Assembly (NCBI RefSeq): GCF_002362315.1
Contig: NZ_MTZV01000004.1
Span: 1,054,001 to 1,118,000, forward strand
Source of the DNA: Paraburkholderia acidicola
GTDB taxonomy: Bacteria; Pseudomonadota; Gammaproteobacteria; Burkholderiales; Burkholderiaceae
Direction of reading: 5' to 3'
Length of the DNA stretch: 64,000 nucleotides
Of this stretch, positions 47,574-56,039 are shown piece after piece. The position numbers and the translations under genes are program-made. Numbering within the stretch: position 1 is the first letter of the stretch; each line of letters opens with the position of its first letter. Under the pieces are notes generated by a model, which did no database searches, was not told where the DNA came from, and worked only from the letters and a program-made list of their open reading frames with translations.

Positions 47574-47611
47574 ACAAAGGCCGCCCGATAGCACTATCGG
47601 GCGGCCTTTGT
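47574..47611 (+). terminator. Bidirectional terminator between bioB and the sulfate-binding gene
   Basis: An 18-base perfect inverted repeat (47574-47591 with 47594-47611) with a minimal loop, ending in TTTGTTT on the plus strand and the matching ACAAA side for the minus strand. It separates two convergent genes. Confidence 0.9.
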
Positions 47612-47633
47612 TTCGCAACGAACCTCGCGCTTC

Positions 47634-48668
47634 CTACTTCCTGTCGACGACAACCTGATCGAAGGTCCCGCCGTCGGAGAAGTGCGTCTGCTGCGCCTTC
47701 TGCCAGCTGCCGAACATCTGCTCGACGGTGAAGGTTTTCAGCGGCTTGAACTCGCTGGCGTGTTTCGCGAGCACGGTCGCATCGCGCGGCCGCAGATGAT
47801 GTTGCGCGATGATCTCCTGCGCAGCCGGTGTGTACAGATAGTCGAGATACGCCTGCGCTTCCTTGCGCGTGCCGCGCTTGTCGACGACCTTGTCGACGAT
47901 CGTCACCGGCGGTTCGGCCAGCAAGCTCACCGACGGATAGACCGCCTCGAAGCTGCCCGCACCCACGCCTGTTTCCATCAATGCGACTTCGTTCTCGAAC
48001 GTCACCAGCACGTCGCCGATGCCGCGTTGCGTAAACGTCGTGGTCGCACCACGGCCACCGGTGTCGAGTACGGGCACGTTGCGGAAGATCGCCTTTTCGA
48101 AGTCCTGTGCCTGCGCGTCGGTGCCGCCATGTTGCTTGCTATAGCCCCAGGCGGCCAGGTACGCGTAACGGCCGTTGCCCGACGTCTTCGGATTGGCGAT
48201 CACGACCTGCACGCCGGGCTTCGCCAGGTCGTCCCAGTCCTTGATGTGTTTCGGATTGCCCTTGCGCACGAGGAACACCATCGTCGTCGTGTACGGCGCG
48301 CTGTTATCGGGTAGCCGTGCGCGCCAGTTGGCGGGCACGAGCTGGCCGCGCTCGGCGAGCAGATCGATGTCGTTGGGCTGGTTCATCGTCACCACGTCTG
48401 CCTGCAGACCCTGCAGCACCGACAGCGCCTGCGCGCTCGATGCGCCATGCGACTGGCTGATCGCTACGGTCTCGCCGCTCTTCTGCTTGTACGCAGCGAT
48501 GAAGGCGGCGTTGATGTCCTTGTACAGCTCGCGTGTGACGTCGTAGGAGACGTTCAGCAGCGACGTGTTGGCATGCGCGTTCGATACACCACCCAGCGCG
48601 AGCACAAGTGCCGTGATGCCGGCTGCGAGCCAGCGCGAATGTCCTGGATTCCCCGAATTGCCTGTCAT
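47634..48668 (-). CDS. sbp: Sulfate ABC transporter substrate-binding protein
   Basis: A 344-residue periplasmic protein of the Sbp/CysP family that binds sulfate (or thiosulfate) for the CysTWA transporter. The signal ends near 'SNAHA|N' at about residue 34. 'LLNVSYDVTRELYKDINAAF' and 'VAISQSHGASSAQALSVLQGLQADVVTMNQPND' are the family signature, the latter contributing the sulfate-binding Ser/Gly residues; 'KTSGNGRYAYLAAWGY' follows. cysT, cysW and cysA do not adjoin it, so it is an orphan binding protein. Start ATG 48668; the longer frame to 48764 lacks a signal. Confidence 0.93.
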   Translation of the reverse strand: MTGNSGNPGHSRWLAAGITALVLALGGVSNAHANTSLLNVSYDVTRELYKDINAAFIAAYKQKSGETVAISQSHGASSAQALSVLQGLQADVVTMNQPNDIDLLAERGQLVPANWRARLPDNSAPYTTTMVFLVRKGNPKHIKDWDDLAKPGVQVVIANPKTSGNGRYAYLAAWGYSKQHGGTDAQAQDFEKAIFRNVPVLDTGGRGATTTFTQRGIGDVLVTFENEVALMETGVGAGSFEAVYPSVSLLAEPPVTIVDKVVDKRGTRKEAQAYLDYLYTPAAQEIIAQHHLRPRDATVLAKHASEFKPLKTFTVEQMFGSWQKAQQTHFSDGGTFDQVVVDRK

Positions 48669-48782
48669 GGTGTCTACGCCCCGTACGTGATGAACGCGTG
48701 ATGCCGCCGCTGCGGCTCGAAGCCGGATTCTAGCGGATTGCGCGGCGCTATCGGGTGACTCCAACGACGCACGACGATGTCA

Positions 48783-49385
48783 TCAAACGAAGGCGTGCGT
48801 AGCCGGTTCGATCGATTCCTCGCGAAAGCGCAACGGCGCTGCGCAATGCACGAGCGTATCGATGAAGTATTTGGCGCGTGGCCACGGACCGTAGCCCGCT
48901 GCGGTGTTGATATGGCCCGCATCGCCGAGATTCACGAACGCGCTGCCGAAACGCTGTGCCAGTTCGCGGGCGTCGGCGAGCGGCATCCATGGGTCGGTGT
49001 CGCTGCCGATCATGATTGACGGCACGCCGATACGTCGTGCGTCGAACGTGCCTGCAAACGTGAACTTGGCGGGGCTGGCCGGTGCGACGAACAGCACGCC
49101 GGCGACATCGGCTGCGTGCGTTGCCTGCTGCAGCACATGCGCGGCAACCAGGCACCCAAAGCTATGCGCGGCCAGCACGAACGGGCCGCGCTCGCGGGCG
49201 AGCAGCTCGCGCAACGACTGGGCCCACTTCGCGAGATCCGGGGCATCCCAGTCCGCCTGCTCGACGCGCAACGAACGCGCAAACTGCCGCTCGAGCCACG
49301 TCTGCCAATGCGCGCCCTCGCTGCCATGTAGACCCGGTACGGTTACGACGCGGGGTGGCCATGTCGATTTGCTGCATGAGAACAT
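48783..49385 (-). CDS. RBBP9/YdeN family serine hydrolase
   Basis: A 200-residue small alpha/beta hydrolase. The nucleophile is S75 in 'AAHSFGCLVA', with acid at D129 or D131 ('GSDTDPWMP') and H158 ('GDAGHIN'). 'VPGLHGSEGAHWQTWLE' is the opening family motif. Natural substrates are unknown. GAGGAAAATC before the ATG at 49385 settles the start against the open frame up to 49523. It lies upstream of sbp with 114 bp between. Confidence 0.88.
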   Translation of the reverse strand: MFSCSKSTWPPRVVTVPGLHGSEGAHWQTWLERQFARSLRVEQADWDAPDLAKWAQSLRELLARERGPFVLAAHSFGCLVAAHVLQQATHAADVAGVLFVAPASPAKFTFAGTFDARRIGVPSIMIGSDTDPWMPLADARELAQRFGSAFVNLGDAGHINTAAGYGPWPRAKYFIDTLVHCAAPLRFREESIEPATHAFV

Positions 49386-49596
49386 GATTTTCCTCGCTGA
49401 CGGAACCCGATAAATCATTGTGGACGCCGGATCCGCGCTTCTGAACCAATTTTTCGTGCTTTGTTTATGGGCTAAAGATTCGCAATCGCCCGCGAGACTG
49501 CGGGCGTAGTCGCTCCGGCGCACGGCGCCGTCGGCAAGAAAGTAGAATGAGGCCTATCCGCCCACGCAATCGCTAACGCAATCAATCCGCCAGCCT

Positions 49597-50538
49597 GTGA
49601 AAATCCTCTTCTATACGCCGCTCACCGACGCCGCCGCGTGGCTGCACGATCTGACTCGCGCGCTGCCCGGCGCCGATCTGCGCGAATGGCAACCGGGCGA
49701 CACCGCGCCCGCCGATTTCGCCGTGGTGTGGCGTCCGCCGCGCGAACTGTTCGCGCCACGGGCCGGTCTGCGGGCCGTGTTCAATATGGGCGCGGGCGTC
49801 GATGCAATCCTTGCGCTCGAACGCGAACATCCGGGCACGCTGCCGCGCGACGCCCTGCTGGTACGTCTCGAAGACACCGGCATGGCGCCGCAGATGGTCG
49901 AATACACGCTGCACTCGGTGCTGCGTTACCTGCGCCGTTTCGACGAGTACGCCGCCCTGCAGGCGCAGCGCCGCTGGCAGATGCTCGATCCGCATCCGCG
50001 CGAGTCGTTCACAGTCGGTGTGCTCGGCCTTGGCGTGCTCGGCACCCAGGTTGCGCGATCGATTGCGGCACTTGGCATCCCCGTGCGCGGCTATAGCCGC
50101 AGTGCGAAACAGATCGACGGTATCGCGACCTTTGCGGGCGAAGCGCAGTTCGGCGCATTTCTCGATGGCGCGAAGGTACTCGTGAATCTGCTGCCGCATA
50201 CGCCCGACACCCACGATGTCCTGAACGCCCGCGTGTTCTCGCAACTCGCACGCGGCGCGTATCTGATCAACGTTGCGCGCGGCGCGCATCTGGTCGAACA
50301 GGATCTGCTCGATGCACTGGCGAGCGGCCAGATCGCAGCAGCCACACTCGATGTGTTTCGCGAAGAGCCGCTGCGGCCCGATCACCCGTTCTGGCAGCAT
50401 CCGCGCGTCACGATCACACCGCACAGTTCGGCGTTGACGTTGCGCGAAGAAGGCATTGCGCAGATCGCGGAGAAGATCGGTGCGCTGACGCGTGGCGAAA
50501 CGGTCGGCGGCCTGGTCGATATCGCGCGCGGCTACTAA
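49597..50538 (+). CDS. ghrA: Glyoxylate/hydroxypyruvate reductase A-like
   Basis: A 313-residue D-2-hydroxyacid dehydrogenase. The nucleotide motif GLGVLG is at 144-149 and the catalytic set is R228, E257 and H276. 'FNMGAGVDAILA' and 'PQMVEYTLHSVLRYLRRFDEY' are typical of the GhrA group that reduces glyoxylate and hydroxypyruvate with NADPH. The start is GTG (49597) with no good Shine-Dalgarno. A TAGAAT at 49543-49548 might be its -10. Confidence 0.9.
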   Translation: MKILFYTPLTDAAAWLHDLTRALPGADLREWQPGDTAPADFAVVWRPPRELFAPRAGLRAVFNMGAGVDAILALEREHPGTLPRDALLVRLEDTGMAPQMVEYTLHSVLRYLRRFDEYAALQAQRRWQMLDPHPRESFTVGVLGLGVLGTQVARSIAALGIPVRGYSRSAKQIDGIATFAGEAQFGAFLDGAKVLVNLLPHTPDTHDVLNARVFSQLARGAYLINVARGAHLVEQDLLDALASGQIAAATLDVFREEPLRPDHPFWQHPRVTITPHSSALTLREEGIAQIAEKIGALTRGETVGGLVDIARGY

Positions 50539-50569
50539 CGAACACACGTACTCAACACCCATTGCAGAG

Positions 50570-50584
50570 GCCGCCTCAGGCGGC
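50570..50584. repeat. Short GC-rich palindrome before the HMG-CoA lyase gene
   Basis: GCCGCCTCAGGCGGC is a 7-base dyad around one base, ending 13 bp before the start codon and partly covering the ribosome-binding region. The same CCGCCTCAGGCGG core occurs upstream of argS at 27337-27349. Confidence 0.6.
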
Positions 50585-50597
50585 GAGGAGACACCCC

Positions 50598-51524
50598 ATG
50601 ACATTGCCTCAAGCAGTCAAGATCGTCGAAGTCGGCCCGCGCGACGGCCTGCAGAACGAAAAGGATTTCGTCCCGACCGCGGTCAAGATCGAACTGATCA
50701 ACCGGTTGTCGGCGGCAGGGTTTCGCAACGTCGAAGCCGCATCGTTCGTCTCGCCGAAGTGGGTTCCGCAGATGGCCGACGGCGCCGAAGTGATGGCCGG
50801 CATCGCGCGTCGGCCGGGCACGCTGTATTCGGTGTTGACGCCGAATCTGCGTGGCCTCGACGGTGCGCTCGCCGCGCACGCGGATGAGATCGTGATCTTC
50901 GGTGCCGCTAGCGAAGCATTCTCGCAGAAGAACATCAATTGCAGCATTGCGGAAAGCATCGAGCGCTTCGTGCCCGTTGCGCAGGCCGCCAAAGAAAAAG
51001 GCCTGCGTGTGCGTGGCAGCGTGTCGTGCTCGCTCGGTTGTCCGTATCAGGGCGACGTGCCAGTCGCGTCGGTGGTCGATGTGGTTGAGCGTTTTGCGGC
51101 GCTCGGTTGCGACGAGATCGATATCGCCGATACGATCGGTGTCGGCACGCCGAAGCGCACGCGTGAAGTCTACGAGGCGGTGACCAAAGTGTTCCCGCGT
51201 GAGCGTCTGTCCGGGCACTTTCACGACACGTACGGCCAGGCACTCGCCAATATTTACGCGGCGCTGCAGGAAGGCATCGAGATTTTTCACGCATCGGTGG
51301 CAGGGCTGGGCGGCTGTCCCTACGCGAAGGGCGCGACCGGCAACGTCGCAACCGAAGACGTGCTGTATCTGATGAACGGCCTCGGCATCGAAACCGGCGT
51401 CGATCTCGCACAGGTGGTCGCGATCGGCGATTTCATCTCGACGTCGATCGGTAAGCCGAACGTGTCGCGTGCGGGCAAGGCGCTGCTCGCCAAAGCGCGC
51501 AGCGAAGCGCAGACCTGCGTCTGA
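50598..51524 (+). CDS. mvaB: Hydroxymethylglutaryl-CoA lyase
   Basis: A 308-residue TIM-barrel lyase that cleaves HMG-CoA to acetoacetate and acetyl-CoA, the last step of leucine degradation. 'VEVGPRDGLQNE' holds the catalytic R15 and metal ligand D16; 'FHDTYGQALANI' supplies metal histidine; 'GLGGCPYAKGATGNVATEDV' is the family signature with the active cysteine. GAGGAG is 8 bases before the ATG at 50598. No other leucine-degradation genes adjoin it. Confidence 0.95.
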   Translation: MTLPQAVKIVEVGPRDGLQNEKDFVPTAVKIELINRLSAAGFRNVEAASFVSPKWVPQMADGAEVMAGIARRPGTLYSVLTPNLRGLDGALAAHADEIVIFGAASEAFSQKNINCSIAESIERFVPVAQAAKEKGLRVRGSVSCSLGCPYQGDVPVASVVDVVERFAALGCDEIDIADTIGVGTPKRTREVYEAVTKVFPRERLSGHFHDTYGQALANIYAALQEGIEIFHASVAGLGGCPYAKGATGNVATEDVLYLMNGLGIETGVDLAQVVAIGDFISTSIGKPNVSRAGKALLAKARSEAQTCV

Positions 51525-51555
51525 CACGGTTGCCCTGAAACTCATCCGAACGACC

Positions 51556-52086
51556 ATGACAGATAACGCATCGCTTCAGACTCCCCCTACTGCCGATTTC
51601 GACGCGCTCCCCGACGCCGCACGCCGGGTCGCGCTACTGCTGCGCGAGCGCGGTCACGCTGGCCACGTCGTGATGCTCGCGGAAACCGGCAAGACGTCGG
51701 CGGAAGCGGCGGCCGGCCTTGGCTGCACCGTTGCGCAGATCGCGAAGTCGATCCTGTTTCGTCGCAAGCACGACGACGCGCCCGTGCTTGTCGTCGCGAG
51801 CGGTGCGAACCGTGTCGACGAACAGAAGGTCGCCGCGCAGGTCGGCGAAATCGGTCGTGCCGATGCAAAGTTCGTGCGCGAGAAAACCGGTTACGCGATC
51901 GGCGGCGTATGTCCGATTGGCCACGCAACACCGCCCGTCACGCTGATCGATGCCGACCTGCTCGCACTCGACAGCCTGTGGGCTGCGGCCGGTCATCCGC
52001 ATGCGGTGTTCAACCTGTCGCCGCAGCAACTGGTCGAGCTGACCGGTGCGCCCGTGGCCGACGTCGCCTTGCGCGAATCGGCATGA
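51556..52086 (+). CDS. YbaK/EbsC family protein (aminoacyl-tRNA deacylase-like)
   Basis: A 176-residue protein of the YbaK/ProX editing-domain family, which clears mischarged tRNAs such as Cys-tRNAPro. Conserved points include 'TVAQIAKSILFRRK', 'VVASGANRVDEQKV', and 'TGYAIGGVCPIGH', the lysine and GxxP loop region. The ATG at 51556 is preferred over the open frame from 51469. Its stop overlaps the DUF1289 start (ATGA). Confidence 0.9.
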   Translation: MTDNASLQTPPTADFDALPDAARRVALLLRERGHAGHVVMLAETGKTSAEAAAGLGCTVAQIAKSILFRRKHDDAPVLVVASGANRVDEQKVAAQVGEIGRADAKFVREKTGYAIGGVCPIGHATPPVTLIDADLLALDSLWAAAGHPHAVFNLSPQQLVELTGAPVADVALRESA

Positions 52087-52289
52087 CGCACGACAGCGCG
52101 TCCGTCCCGTCACCGTGCATTGACGTGTGCAGGATGAACGCTGCGACCGGCTGGTGCGAGGGTTGTCTGCGGACAATCGACGAGATCGCCGGCTGGTCGT
52201 CGTTCGACGACACGCGCAAGCACGCGGTGTGGGATGCGATCGAAGCGCGTCACGCTCAGTTGCTGGCCGCGCAGCAGGAACGGCCATGA
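52083..52289 (+). CDS. DUF1289 domain-containing protein
   Basis: A 68-residue protein of DUF1289, with the cysteine pattern 'SPCIDVCRMNAATGWCEGCLRTIDEIAGWS', likely binding a metal or Fe-S cluster, then a tryptophan-containing helix. Function unknown. It overlaps the ybaK-like gene by 4 bases, indicating translational coupling. Confidence 0.88.
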   Translation: MTHDSASVPSPCIDVCRMNAATGWCEGCLRTIDEIAGWSSFDDTRKHAVWDAIEARHAQLLAAQQERP

Positions 52290-52341
52290 AGCGCGCCGCA
52301 TTGCAGATCGTGATGTGGCCACAACCGGAGCCCCGCTCGCC

Positions 52342-53262
52342 ATGATCGCGCTGCCTGCATCGATACGCGTATTCGAACGCGGCTGGCTCTCGTCGAACAA
52401 CGTGCTGCTGATCGACGACGCGTGTGCCGCGCTCGTCGATACCGGCTACGCGACGCATGCGCCGCAAACCGTCGCACTGGTTCGCAAGGCGCTCGGCACG
52501 CGACCGCTCGATCTGATCGTCAACACCCATCTGCATTCGGATCATTGCGGCGGCAACGCGCTATTGCAGGCTACGTGGCCCTGCCGCACCGAGATCCCCG
52601 CGCAGGAAGCCGACGCGGTTCGCCACTGGGACGAGACGCGCCTCACCTATCGCGCAACCGGTCAGACCTGCGAGCGCTTCGCGTTCACCGGTACGCTGTC
52701 GCCCGGTATGCGAGTCACGCTCGGCGCACTCGAATGGACCGTGCTCGGCGCGCCCGGTCACGATCCGCATTCGCTGATGCTCTATTGCGCCAGCGAGCGC
52801 GTGCTGATCAGCGCTGACGCACTGTGGGAAAACGGCTTCGGTGTGATCTTTCCGGAACTGAACGGCGATAGCGGTTTCGCGGAACAACAGGCGGTGCTCG
52901 ATCTGATCGCGACACTCGATGTCGACGTCGTGATCCCAGGTCACGGCGCGCCGTTCACCGATGTGCACTCCGCACTTGAGCGCGCGTGGTCGCGCGTCGC
53001 CTGGCTGCGTGCCGATCCTGCGCGCAACGCGAAGAACGCGTTGAAGGTGTTGATCGTGTTCAAGCTGCTCGAAGTGCGCGTCATGCCGTTCGATGCGCTC
53101 GTCGCGATGCTCGACGACGCCGCGCTGATGCGCGCAGCGGCATCGATGCTTGGAGCGCGCAACGAAACACCCACGTTGCTGCGCGAACTTGTCGGCGAAC
53201 TCGCGCGAGCGGATGGCCCGCTGGCGATAGACGGCGACTGCATCCGCGCGCGCAGCGCGTAA
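52342..53262 (+). CDS. Metallo-beta-lactamase fold hydrolase
   Basis: A 306-residue MBL-fold protein with metal motif H63-L-H65-S-D67-H68, 'APGHDPHSLMLY', 'LISADALWENGFG' and 'VVIPGHGAPF'. A helical C-terminal domain of about 80 residues follows, as in the glyoxalase-II/RNase-Z-like hydrolases that act on thioesters. It differs from the other MBL protein of the window (33755-34825). It starts 52 bp after the DUF1289 gene and ends the mvaB-ybaK-DUF1289 series. Start ATG 52342; no strong Shine-Dalgarno. Confidence 0.87.
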   Translation: MIALPASIRVFERGWLSSNNVLLIDDACAALVDTGYATHAPQTVALVRKALGTRPLDLIVNTHLHSDHCGGNALLQATWPCRTEIPAQEADAVRHWDETRLTYRATGQTCERFAFTGTLSPGMRVTLGALEWTVLGAPGHDPHSLMLYCASERVLISADALWENGFGVIFPELNGDSGFAEQQAVLDLIATLDVDVVIPGHGAPFTDVHSALERAWSRVAWLRADPARNAKNALKVLIVFKLLEVRVMPFDALVAMLDDAALMRAAASMLGARNETPTLLRELVGELARADGPLAIDGDCIRARSA

Positions 53263-53275
53263 ATTCCAGTCCGCC

Positions 53276-53311
53276 AAAAAAGAAAGCCGTTCCCCAGTAA
53301 TGGCGAACGGC
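53276..53311 (-). terminator. Terminator on the minus strand downstream of the EamA gene
   Basis: GCCGTTC/GAACGGC arms (53286-53292 and 53305-53311 read on the plus strand) enclose a partly paired loop; the minus strand continues TTTCTTTTTT. It lies about 190 bp past the EamA stop and right after a 3'-open basic reading frame ending at 53330. Confidence 0.75.
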
Positions 53312-53502
53312 GTAATTTGGTCGACGTGATCAGCGTCGATTCGGATCATACTCGCGCGTACCTTTCGGACGCATCGGTGATTTCCCTACAGAAGGTTGAC
53401 GGCGTTTCGTAGTCTTCTTACGAGCCGTTGCCTCAACGTCACTGGCGGCGCGACCACAGTGACCCCATGTTGCGGAATCCGTAGCAACCGCGATTCCGCG
53501 AT

Positions 53503-54399
53503 TTACGACACCAGACGGCGCTGCGGCACGATACGCCAGCCCAGATTCACCCCCGCGGCAGCAAGCAGGATCAGCAGCGCGCCGAGCAGTTGCACCCACG
53601 CGAGCTTCTGCCCAAATGCGACCCGGTCCACGATGATCGCCACCACCGGATAGATGAACGACAGCGCGCCGGTCATCGCGGTCGGCAGCTTCTGGATCGC
53701 GCCATACAGCAGGACGTACATCGCGCCGGTGTTGACGACGCCGAGCGTCACGAGTTGCAGCCAGTGCACGCCGCTCGAAGGCAGGTTGTCGAAATGGACG
53801 AACGGCGCGAGCGCCAGCACGCCGAACGCACCCTGTATCAGCGCAAGCAGATGAGGCGGAGTGCCCTTCAGATGTTTGGTGATGATCGACGAGATTGCGT
53901 ACAGGAATGCAGCAGCGACCGCATACGCCACGCCTTCCAGATACTGGCCGGGCACCGCGAGCACCGCTGGTTCCACCTTGACGACAAAGACAAGGCCGAT
54001 GAATGCGATCACCAGCCACGCAATCGCCGACGGCGTAACGCGTTCGCGGAACACGAAAGCGCCAAGCGCGACCAGCATGAACGGCTGCGTGTTGTAGACG
54101 GCCGTCGCCATCGAGATCGACGCGCGCGAGTAAGCCGCGAACAGCAGCGCCCAGTTGGCGACAATCGCCGCGCTGCTGAGCACGGCCAGCCCGATGATGC
54201 GCCAGGAGAAAAGCTTGCGACGGAACAGCCCAAGCGCCCCGCAGACAATCGCCATCGTCGCAGCGCCGAACAGGCAGCGAAAGAACACCACGTTCGATAC
54301 CGGTTGTTGCGACGACACGACCAGCCAGCCGATCGTGCCCGACATCAGCATGGCGACGCTCATCTCGGCGGCACCACGGCGGATTTCGTTAGTAGCCAT
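53503..54399 (-). CDS. EamA/DMT superfamily transporter
   Basis: A 298-residue inner-membrane protein with ten predicted helices in two EamA halves ('WLVVSSQQPVSNVVFFRCLFGAATM' in the first and 'LYAISSIITKHLKGTPPHLLALIQGAFGVLAL' in the second). Members export amino acids, nucleosides or other metabolites. A divergent Lrp/AsnC gene begins 114 bp away, a common pairing in which the regulator controls the exporter of its amino-acid ligand; the ligand is not known here. Confidence 0.9.
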   Translation of the reverse strand: MATNEIRRGAAEMSVAMLMSGTIGWLVVSSQQPVSNVVFFRCLFGAATMAIVCGALGLFRRKLFSWRIIGLAVLSSAAIVANWALLFAAYSRASISMATAVYNTQPFMLVALGAFVFRERVTPSAIAWLVIAFIGLVFVVKVEPAVLAVPGQYLEGVAYAVAAAFLYAISSIITKHLKGTPPHLLALIQGAFGVLALAPFVHFDNLPSSGVHWLQLVTLGVVNTGAMYVLLYGAIQKLPTAMTGALSFIYPVVAIIVDRVAFGQKLAWVQLLGALLILLAAAGVNLGWRIVPQRRLVS

Positions 54400-54436
54400 G
54401 TTTCGATCCTCGGATTGGCGAATTCAATGAGGAAAG

Positions 54437-54465
54437 TTTACGTGCTGCAATCGCGCATTTACATG
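54437..54465. promoter_or_regulatory. Direct repeat between the EamA and Lrp genes
   Basis: TTTACGTG at 54437-54444 and TTTACATG at 54458-54465 are in direct repeat exactly 21 bases apart, two helical turns. They lie between divergent exporter and Lrp-type genes, as expected for cooperative Lrp/AsnC binding. An AGTTTA/TAAACT pair (54435-54440, 54468-54473) encloses them. Confidence 0.4.
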
Positions 54466-54513
54466 GCTAAACTATGGAGCACCGGCAAGATCACCTAATA
54501 AGTGAAGGCAAAA

Positions 54514-54987
54514 ATGAACAAAAACCTTGCATCGCTCAATCTCCCCGTTGCGCTCGACGATACCGACCGTGCGCTGCTTGCCGCGCTCGCTGAAGACGCG
54601 CGCCAGCCGGTCAGCGAACTCGCGCGGCGTGTCGGCCTGTCGGCGCCGAGCACCGCCGATCGCGTGCGGCGGCTCGACACGCAAGGTGTGATCGAACGCT
54701 TCACGGTGCAGCTCGACCCGCGCGCGCTCGGCTACACGCTGCAGGCGATCGTGCGCGTGAAGCCGCTGCCGGGCCAGTTGCACCTGGTGGAAGACGTGCT
54801 GCGGCGCATTCCCGAGTTCGTCGAATGCGACAAGGTCACCGGCGACGACTGCTTCATCTGCCGCCTGTATCTGCGCTCGATCGATCAGCTCGACGAGATT
54901 CTCTCGAAGGTGACCGAGCGCGCGGAAACCAGCACGGCGATCGTCAAGTCGACGCCGATTGCGCGTCGCCTGCCGCCGCTGGGCTGA
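54514..54987 (+). CDS. Lrp/AsnC family transcriptional regulator
   Basis: A 157-residue regulator with an N-terminal helix-turn-helix ('LDDTDRALLAALAEDARQPVSELARRVGLSAPSTADRVRRLDTQGVIERF') and a C-terminal RAM ligand-binding domain ('RVKPLPGQLHLVEDVLRRIPEFVECDKVTGDDCFICRLYLRS'). AAGG stands 7 bases before the ATG at 54514; a GTG at 54502 is possible but less likely. It probably controls itself and the divergent EamA gene. Confidence 0.92.
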   Translation: MNKNLASLNLPVALDDTDRALLAALAEDARQPVSELARRVGLSAPSTADRVRRLDTQGVIERFTVQLDPRALGYTLQAIVRVKPLPGQLHLVEDVLRRIPEFVECDKVTGDDCFICRLYLRSIDQLDEILSKVTERAETSTAIVKSTPIARRLPPLG

Positions 54988-55011
54988 GTGCGCTAGCTGC
55001 GATAGCTACTG

Positions 55012-55902
55012 CTACTGCTCGACCGCTTCGAAAAACGCCAGCATCTCCGCCACGAGCGCATCCGGCGCTTCTTCCGGGATGTAGTGCCCGCACAGCAGCG
55101 GCCGCCCGCCGACATCGCGTGCGACGCGCCGCCATTCGTCGAGCGGTGTGAAGCACTTTTCGATCACGCCGTACTCGCCCCACAGCACGCGTAACGGACA
55201 CGCCACCTTGTTGCCGCGTTCGATGTCGGCGCGATCGTGCTCGAGATCGATCGTCGCCGACGCGCGGTAGTCCTCGCACATCGCGTGCACCGCGCCCGGC
55301 TGCCGCAGCGCCGCGCGATACGCCGCGAGCGCTTCGGGTGCAAACGGCGTGAGCCCCGCGTGACGGCTGCCCATCACGCGATCGACGAAGACGTCGGGGT
55401 TCGCGCCGATCAGCGTTTCCGGCAGCGGCTCCGGCTGGATCAGGAAGAACCAGTGGAAGTACAGCGTCGCGAAGGTGCGGTCGGTGGCTTCGTACATCGC
55501 GAGCGTCGGCGCGATGTCGAGCAGCATCAGTCGTTCGACGGCGTCCGGGTAGTCGAGCGCCATGCGGTGCGCGACGCGGGCGCCGCGGTCGTGCGCGCAG
55601 ACCAGGAAGCGTTCGAAGCCGAAATGGCGCATCACCGCGACCTGATCGGCGGCCATCGTGCGTTTGGAATACGGAGCGTGCGTGTCGTCGCTGGGCGGTT
55701 TGGCCGAAGCGCCATAGCCGCGTAGATCGGTCGCGATGACCGTGAAATGCTGTGCCAGTTGCGACGCGCAACGCTGCCAGATCAGATGAGTCTGCGGACT
55801 ACCGTGCAGCAACAGCAAAGGCGGACCTGCACCGCCCTTCACCCCATGGATGTCGACGTCGCCCACGGCGACGCGAAAGGGCGTGAAATCCTCGAAGGAC
55901 AT
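55012..55902 (-). CDS. Alpha/beta hydrolase, haloacetate (fluoroacetate) dehalogenase-like
   Basis: A 296-residue hydrolase whose nucleophile elbow carries Asp: 'CAHDRGARVAHRMALDYP' with D105, R106 and R109, the arrangement of fluoroacetate dehalogenase (Asp nucleophile plus two arginines for the carboxylate). D129 and H273 complete the set, and H150-W151 in 'YFHWFFL' match the halide pocket pair. Defluorination is therefore plausible, but soluble epoxide hydrolases share part of this pattern. ATG 55902 (MSFEDFTPF) is preferred over the open frame to 55989. Confidence 0.88.
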   Translation of the reverse strand: MSFEDFTPFRVAVGDVDIHGVKGGAGPPLLLLHGSPQTHLIWQRCASQLAQHFTVIATDLRGYGASAKPPSDDTHAPYSKRTMAADQVAVMRHFGFERFLVCAHDRGARVAHRMALDYPDAVERLMLLDIAPTLAMYEATDRTFATLYFHWFFLIQPEPLPETLIGANPDVFVDRVMGSRHAGLTPFAPEALAAYRAALRQPGAVHAMCEDYRASATIDLEHDRADIERGNKVACPLRVLWGEYGVIEKCFTPLDEWRRVARDVGGRPLLCGHYIPEEAPDALVAEMLAFFEAVEQ

Positions 55903-56039
55903 ATCGGGTCTCTTGTCGTTGTAGGTCAACGCATTGTAGGAGCCCGGTGTGACTGTGCGAGGCCGAACCCACTGACAACGCGTAGACACTGAACACTCCT
56001 TCCAACCCGAAGCTACGCATGCAAAAGCAGCGTTTCGCC

